Shown: piece by piece, positions 59,560 to 64,000 of the stretch | Position numbering within the stretch: position 1 is the first letter of the stretch | Layout of the letters: the number at the start of each line of letters is the position of its first letter | From: Paenibacillus cookii | GTDB taxonomy: Bacteria > Bacillota > Bacilli > Paenibacillales > Paenibacillaceae | Assembly: GCF_018333375.1 (NCBI RefSeq) | Contig: NZ_BORW01000008.1 | Location: forward strand, 1-64,000 | Length of the DNA stretch: 64,000 nucleotides | Direction: 5' to 3' | Program-made: the position numbers and the translations under genes | Notes under the pieces: model-generated | The model's input: only the letters and a program-made list of their open reading frames with translations | What the model was told of the DNA's origin: nothing | Database searches by the model: none

Positions 59560-60123
59560 TTATTTTCCCGTGCCGCGGCTGGCATGCCCATAATGGTCGA
59601 CCGCAAATCCGTATAACACTTTCAGCATAAACAATAAGCTGACGATGAGCATATGGGGCTGCAGATTCGGCAGCATCGGTACCCAGCCGAGTCCGGCAGA
59701 CAGGAGCAAGCCGGCGACAAACCGCTGCGAGGGTTTCCCGATAAGCGCATTGACGACGAGCGCTCCGGCGACGGTATACGCCCAAACCCCGATCGAAACC
59801 CCCATATCCGTATCCAATAGAAGCGCGATGATAACGATGTGAACATGGATCGCAATGAATACGAGCCGATTCGTTTTGCGTGCTGCATAAAAGTTGCTTG
59901 TCGAGGCCGTGAAATTGGCGATGCATCCGGAAAACACATCGAAAACGAGCAGCAATGCAAGGGTGACGCGCCATACGGGCAAATGCTCTCCGAGGCCGGG
60001 GAACCTAAGGTAGAACGCGGCGGTCAGCAATCCGCCGAACAATAGGACGGTTAGAATCGAACCGAGGCTTTGGCGTTCGCCGAACACGTCATGCAAAAAT
60101 GAAGGCATCCGAAGTGGTTTCAT
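59560..60123 (-). CDS. Integral membrane protein of unknown function
   Basis: 187 residues with about five transmembrane helices and short loops; the N-terminus is basic (MKPLRMPSFLHDVFG) and the last loop ends YGHASRGTGK. A conserved-looking CIANFTASTSNFYAARKTNR segment lies between helices 2 and 3. I do not recognise the family. ATG 60123 has GGGAG 11 bases upstream. It is divergent from a TetR gene, its likely regulator. Confidence 0.72.
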   Translation of the reverse strand: MKPLRMPSFLHDVFGERQSLGSILTVLLFGGLLTAAFYLRFPGLGEHLPVWRVTLALLLVFDVFSGCIANFTASTSNFYAARKTNRLVFIAIHVHIVIIALLLDTDMGVSIGVWAYTVAGALVVNALIGKPSQRFVAGLLLSAGLGWVPMLPNLQPHMLIVSLLFMLKVLYGFAVDHYGHASRGTGK

Positions 60124-60182
60124 GCACGAGCACGCTCCCATTCATTTTAGGTTTGAAAGAACCCTTTTGAACAAGGTTTTGT

Positions 60183-60194
60183 ACTATATATAGT
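60183..60194. promoter_or_regulatory. ACTATATATAGT palindrome in the TetR/membrane-protein intergenic region
   Basis: A perfect 12-bp palindrome placed between the divergent genes, about 60 bases from the membrane-protein start and 113 from the TetR start. It is identical to that at the PadR promoter (17737-17748). It may be an operator or an AT-rich promoter core. Confidence 0.4.
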
Positions 60195-60306
60195 GAATAA
60201 CTACAAAAATATTATAAATTTTCGGATCGGGAATGGCAATAAATGTTGTACTGGTTTCATTGTATTGCTCCAAAACATCCGCTACACTACAAATGAGGTG
60301 CAAAAC

Positions 60307-60897
60307 ATGAACGGATTCGAACGACGGAAACGGAACAAAATGGAGCAGATCTACAGCTCTTCCTTTGAATTGTTCTCCAAATACGGTTTTCAGAAGGTAA
60401 GCGTGAACGAAATCGCCGAACATGCGAAGGTTTCCCCCGCGACCATTTACAACTACTTTGGAACCAAAGAGCAGCTGTATGCCGACATGTTTAAGGATTG
60501 GCTGGACAAACAGCTGGAGCAATACGAGGACATTTTGGCCTCGGGGCGTGCCTTTGCAGAGAAGGCCAAAGAGATCATGCTGCTGGAGGCGAAAAATTTA
60601 AAAATTTTAACGGATCAGTTTCAGAAAGCGTCGTTTTTTGAGGCGAGCGGATTGATGCGGATGCTGGAGGACTACAGCGAGCAGAAAATGATGCAATTTT
60701 TCATGAAGTTTGTCGCCATGGGGAAAGACGAGGGATATATTCGCAAAGACCACACGGACGAGACGGTCATGTTGTACTTTACCATGTACAAAAACGAGCT
60801 CGGACGGCATTGGGAGGCTTCGAAACAGGAAAGCATCGCAAGGAATATGGACCGGTTGATGGAATTGTTTTTTTATGGGTTGGTCGGAGAAAAATAG
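60307..60897 (+). CDS. TetR-family transcriptional regulator
   Basis: 196 residues: N-terminal TetR helix-turn-helix (IYSSSFELFSKYGFQKVSVN, then SPATIYNYFGTKEQLYADM) and an all-helical ligand domain. ATG 60307 follows GAGGTG; the frame back to 60193 is excess. The first exposed lysine-rich helix suits DNA binding. Divergent from the membrane protein across 183 bp. Ligand unknown. Confidence 0.9.
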   Translation: MNGFERRKRNKMEQIYSSSFELFSKYGFQKVSVNEIAEHAKVSPATIYNYFGTKEQLYADMFKDWLDKQLEQYEDILASGRAFAEKAKEIMLLEAKNLKILTDQFQKASFFEASGLMRMLEDYSEQKMMQFFMKFVAMGKDEGYIRKDHTDETVMLYFTMYKNELGRHWEASKQESIARNMDRLMELFFYGLVGEK

Positions 60898-60964
60898 GGC
60901 ATGGCGGAGCAGGGACATGCAGCAGCTGGCTTATGCGCTTGCAGACCAATCGGATAGCGGAATA

Positions 60965-61021
60965 AAGGCAGCGGCAGTCTGAGGCTTCATTTTCGCCCAA
61001 GGCTTTCCGCTGCTTTTTTTC
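60965..61021 (+). terminator. Terminator after the TetR gene
   Basis: GCAGCGG (60968-60974) pairs with CCGCTGC (61007-61013), then T7. Confidence 0.75.
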
Positions 61022-61074
61022 GGACGAAAACCGGCTGTAAAGATAATTTGCGTTTAAAGAAAATTTTCCCTTTA

Positions 61075-61102
61075 TTGGAATCGGTAAAGAGTGTATTATA
61101 AT
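61075..61102 (+). promoter_or_regulatory. Promoter of the ABC/DUF1854 operon
   Basis: TTGGAA (61075-61080), 16-bp spacer, TATAAT (61097-61102). It lies about 50 bases before the chosen start, which argues against the longer reading frame that begins at 61091 inside the promoter. Confidence 0.7.
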
Positions 61103-61153
61103 TCGTACCTAAAACAAATGAAATCCACATTAATCCAAAAAGTCGGAGGGCAA

Positions 61154-63448
61154 ATGGATAAGCTTCCAGAAGAAATCGGAAAGGTTCTTCAGCGGCATGG
61201 CGCCGATCCGGAAGGCGTTTTGTGCTGGATGCTGTGCGACCGGACGCTGGACGGAGAATTCTCGGATACGTACGTGCTGCTTACCCGCGAGCATGTATGG
61301 ATCCTGGCCAGCTTGGAGGAGCCTTTGCAGGAGAAGACGTACGGCGGTTATGCCGCGGGTACGCGCGCGAAACAGCCTCCCGCCCCGCGGGAGCGGAGGT
61401 GGGCGTTCGAGCGGTTGCCGATCGGGGAAATCGAGTCCCTGACCATCGTCAACCTGGTCGCGTCCGGCATGGTGGTGTTGAAGGCGCCGGAGGAACGGGC
61501 GATCGCCGCCTTTACGAACGGCCACATGAGGGCGGCAGCGCGGCTGGCGGGAATGTTTGCCAAGGTGAAGAAAAACGAGGAACCGGAGGAACAGGAGACG
61601 GAGGACGGCGACGAGCGCGCCGCGTGCCCGAAATGCGGCATGATCTACCCCGAGGAAGGGCGCAAGGTTTGCCCCAAATGCATGAAAAAACATGCGGTAT
61701 TCGGGAGGCTGCTGTCATTTGCGGGCAGGTACAAGGCTTCGATGTTTTGGATCGTGCTGTTTATGCTGCTCGGTTCCGGAACGGGGCTCGTCATCCCTTA
61801 TTTGCAGGGGACGCTGCTGTTCGACCAGGCGCTCGGCGGAGAAGGGGCTTTTGCGGGCAAAATCGGGCTCGTCATCTTGCTGATCATCGTGTTTCGGACC
61901 TTGTCGCTGCTGTTCGGGGTGCTCTACGGGGTGATTAACGCGAAGATGGCCGCAAACATCGCCTTTGATTTGAAATCGAGCGTGTTTCAGGCGATGCAGC
62001 GGCTTTCCTTGAGCTTTTTCGAGAAAAAGCAGACGGGGCAGCTCATGACGCGGGTCAATAATGACGCAACCGAGCTGCAGTATTTTTTCGTGGACGGTAT
62101 TTCTTATTTCGTCGTAAACGCGATGAACATCGTCGGGATCGTCACGGTGCTGCTCATCATGGATTGGAAGCTGACGGTGCTGTGCCTGCTGCCGCTTCCG
62201 CTCGTGTTTTGGCTTGTTCGGAAAGCGTTTCCCAAGCTGTGGCGCCTGTCCATCCGCAGGCATAAACGGGTCGCGGCGATGAATGCCATCATCAGCGATA
62301 CGATCCGCGGGACGCGGGTCGTCAAGGCTTTCGGGAAGGAGCAGACGGAGAATGCCCGTTTTGGCCGGGCCAGCGGCGCCTTTTCCGAGGCGGAACAGTC
62401 GTTCAACAAAATGGGCGTCACGTTGTTTCCGGTATTAAACATATTAACGCAGGTCGGCGGCATCGTGATTTGGGCTTTTGGCGGCTGGAGGGTGATGCAG
62501 GGCGACTTTACGTTCGGGAAAGTGATGACCTTTATTAACTACATGCTGCTACTGTACGGTCCGATCCAGTTCATGAACAACATCGTCAACTGGTGGTCGT
62601 ATTGCATGTCCGCCGCCCAGCGGATTTTCGAGATTCACGACGCGGTGCCGGACGTTGCGGAAAAGCCGGATGCCGTCCAGCTTTCGGACATGAAGGGCGA
62701 AATCGAGATCAAAAACGTCACCTTCGGTTACGAGCCGAACAAGGCTATTTTGAAGGGAGTATCCCTGCATGCGCGTCCCGGCCAGATGATCGGGGTCGTC
62801 GGACACTCGGGGGCGGGCAAATCGACGCTCGTCAACCTCATCCCAAGGCTTTACGACGTTAATGAAGGAGAGATCCGGATCGACGGCATCCGCATCAAGG
62901 ATCTGTCCATGGCTTCGCTGCGCAAGCATATCGGCATCGTATCCCAGGACGTGTACGTCATGTCGGGCAGCATCGCCGAAAACATCGCCTACGCCGACCC
63001 GGACTGCACGCTGGAGGACTTGGTCCATGCCGCCAAGATCGCCGGAGCGCATGACTTCATCGAAAAGCTGCCGGAAGGCTACGACACGATCGTCGGCACG
63101 GGCGGGCATAACCTGTCAGGGGGCGAAAAGCAGCGGCTCAGCATCGCGCGGGCGATTTTGCATAATCCGAAAATTTTGATCCTGGATGAAGCGACCGCTT
63201 CCCTGGATACGAAAACGGAGCTGCAAATCCAGGAGGCACTGGATACCCTCATCCGGGGCCGAACGACGATTGCGATTGCACACCGGCTATCGACGCTCCG
63301 AAACGCCGATTATTTGGTCGTGCTTGAGCATGGAACCATCGTGGAGGAAGGAACCCACGAGCAGCTGATGAAAAAAGAAGGGGCATATTACGGCCTGGTG
63401 CAAAAACACGACGAAGCGCTGAAAATGAAAGAGGTGATTACGGCATGA
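61154..63448 (+). CDS. ABC exporter (fused TMD-NBD) with N-terminal extension and zinc ribbon
   Basis: 764 residues. An unusual soluble N-terminal region (about 1-150, PH/GRAM-like strand pattern: YVLLTREHVWILASLE, SLTIVNLVASGMVVLKAP) is followed by a zinc ribbon with two CPKC knuckles (ACPKCGMIYPEEGRKVCPKC), a six-helix exporter domain (from about 190) and the ATPase domain (Walker A GHSGAGKST, signature LSGGEKQR, Walker B ILILDEATAS, H-loop AHRLST). GGAGGG 3 bases before ATG 61154 sets the start. It overlaps the DUF1854 gene by ATGA. Related ABC-DUF1854 pairs have been linked to cyanophycin metabolism; no cyanophycin gene is seen here. Confidence 0.85.
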   Translation: MDKLPEEIGKVLQRHGADPEGVLCWMLCDRTLDGEFSDTYVLLTREHVWILASLEEPLQEKTYGGYAAGTRAKQPPAPRERRWAFERLPIGEIESLTIVNLVASGMVVLKAPEERAIAAFTNGHMRAAARLAGMFAKVKKNEEPEEQETEDGDERAACPKCGMIYPEEGRKVCPKCMKKHAVFGRLLSFAGRYKASMFWIVLFMLLGSGTGLVIPYLQGTLLFDQALGGEGAFAGKIGLVILLIIVFRTLSLLFGVLYGVINAKMAANIAFDLKSSVFQAMQRLSLSFFEKKQTGQLMTRVNNDATELQYFFVDGISYFVVNAMNIVGIVTVLLIMDWKLTVLCLLPLPLVFWLVRKAFPKLWRLSIRRHKRVAAMNAIISDTIRGTRVVKAFGKEQTENARFGRASGAFSEAEQSFNKMGVTLFPVLNILTQVGGIVIWAFGGWRVMQGDFTFGKVMTFINYMLLLYGPIQFMNNIVNWWSYCMSAAQRIFEIHDAVPDVAEKPDAVQLSDMKGEIEIKNVTFGYEPNKAILKGVSLHARPGQMIGVVGHSGAGKSTLVNLIPRLYDVNEGEIRIDGIRIKDLSMASLRKHIGIVSQDVYVMSGSIAENIAYADPDCTLEDLVHAAKIAGAHDFIEKLPEGYDTIVGTGGHNLSGGEKQRLSIARAILHNPKILILDEATASLDTKTELQIQEALDTLIRGRTTIAIAHRLSTLRNADYLVVLEHGTIVEEGTHEQLMKKEGAYYGLVQKHDEALKMKEVITA

Positions 63449-63996
63449 CCCGAAACGAAACGGGCGCGGTACAGAAACCTGAAAAAAGCGGCGCCGGATT
63501 GGCGGACGCGGCCCAAATCCGGTACCTGTCGCCGGCGGATACGACGTTTATCCGCACGGAAGGACGGATGTTAAACGTACAAATCGGGGATCAGCTGCAT
63601 GCGGGCGTTTATGTCCACTGCTCTTTTCCCCATACGAACAAACGGATCTACTTATCGGTCCGGACCGCGGAAAACGAAGAAGTCGGCATGATCCGCTCCC
63701 TGGACGAGTTCCCGAAGGAAACGCAGGAGCTGCTGGAGGAGCAGGTGCAGCTGCGGTATTTCGCCCCGGAAATCACGAAGGTGCTGTCGGTGAAGGAGGA
63801 ATTCGGCTATTCCTATTGGGAAGCGGAAACCTCGTCGGGGCTGTGCCGGTTTACGGTCCGGAGCGGCGGCGGAAACGTCAAGCTGATGACGCCGAACCGC
63901 CTGCTCGTCGTCGACGTGGACGGCAACCGGTTCATCATTCCCGAACTGGACTGTTTGAGCGATAAGGAATACCGGATGATCGAAGTATGCATGTAG
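63445..63996 (+). CDS. DUF1854 protein
   Basis: 183 residues, soluble. IRYLSPADTTFIRTEGRMLN, YVHCSFPHTNKRIYLSVR and EVGMIRSLDEFPKETQELL, then LRYFAPEITKVLSVKEEFGYSYWE are the DUF1854 pattern, and the C-terminus reads VDVDGNRFIIPELDCLSDKE. The ATG lies inside the stop of the ABC gene, so the two are translated together. It probably acts as a partner of the exporter; its biochemical role is unknown. The gene is complete; the window ends 4 bases after the stop. Confidence 0.85.
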   Translation: MTRNETGAVQKPEKSGAGLADAAQIRYLSPADTTFIRTEGRMLNVQIGDQLHAGVYVHCSFPHTNKRIYLSVRTAENEEVGMIRSLDEFPKETQELLEEQVQLRYFAPEITKVLSVKEEFGYSYWEAETSSGLCRFTVRSGGGNVKLMTPNRLLVVDVDGNRFIIPELDCLSDKEYRMIEVCM

Positions 63997-64000
63997 GCTT

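Overview
The window looks like chromosomal DNA of a Paenibacillus-type Gram-positive bacterium. It has moderate-to-high GC coding, strong AAGGAGG-type ribosome sites, frequent TTG and GTG starts, SLH-anchored exoenzymes, YesMN-type two-component systems, and many ABC importers for complex carbohydrates. There are no rRNA or tRNA genes and no CRISPR array.

Layout. (1) 1-3400: a structured segment resembling an IS200/IS605 right end, then a compact VanG-type operon (D-Ala-D-Ser ligase, VanXY, soluble VanT-like racemase) with no VanRS regulators in view. (2) 3413-5101: a perfect 158-bp direct repeat flanking an AT-rich insert with a secreted protein gene and a truncated acetyltransferase. (3) 5300-7018: a MerR regulator whose only sensible start codon is ATT, and its SDR target behind a MerR-type promoter. 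(4) 7219-13589: a DeoR regulator divergent from a 2-aminoethylphosphonate uptake and breakdown operon (ABC importer, PhnW, PhnX), preceded by five Pho-box-like hexamers at exact 11-bp spacing. (5) 13.7-26 kb: a small membrane protein, an LCP cell-wall ligase, a secreted GH85 endoglycosidase, a PadR/DUF2812 pair and a 2281-residue SLH-anchored pullulanase/amylase. (6) 26-31 kb: an M14-like peptidase, an ECF sigma/anti-sigma pair, a GsiB-like stress protein behind a SigB-like promoter, a decayed ORF and a DUF4272 protein. (7) 31.3-37.5 kb: an Lpl/Ytc-type oligosaccharide importer divergent from a membrane AraC regulator. (8) 37.5-39.2 kb: gene scraps around a Phd/ParE toxin-antitoxin module.

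(9) 39.2-52.1 kb is a beta-mannan locus. Minus-strand genes encode a solute-binding protein, two permeases, a YesM-like kinase, a YesN-like response regulator, a cytoplasmic GH113 mannanase, a cellobiose 2-epimerase and a GH130 mannosylglucose phosphorylase. A LacI regulator and a Gfo/Idh/MocA oxidoreductase converge on it. Imported manno-oligosaccharides would be cut to mannobiose, epimerised to mannosyl-glucose, then phosphorolysed to mannose-1-phosphate and glucose. Both promoters of the locus carry TGTTAT/ATAACA elements and a shared 11-mer, and the importer also has a consensus cre site.

(10) 52.2-64 kb: uridine kinase, LysR/EamA exporter pair, a DsrE-like protein, an HxlR regulator, a pentose-phosphate operon (zwf, gnd, tal) with paired 17-bp repeats at its promoter, a membrane protein/TetR divergent pair, and an ABC exporter with an N-terminal extension and zinc ribbon coupled to a DUF1854 protein.

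The least explained parts are the repeat-flanked insert, the mannan-locus control elements, the regulator-less van operon, and the ABC/DUF1854 pair. All assignments are from reading the sequence only.
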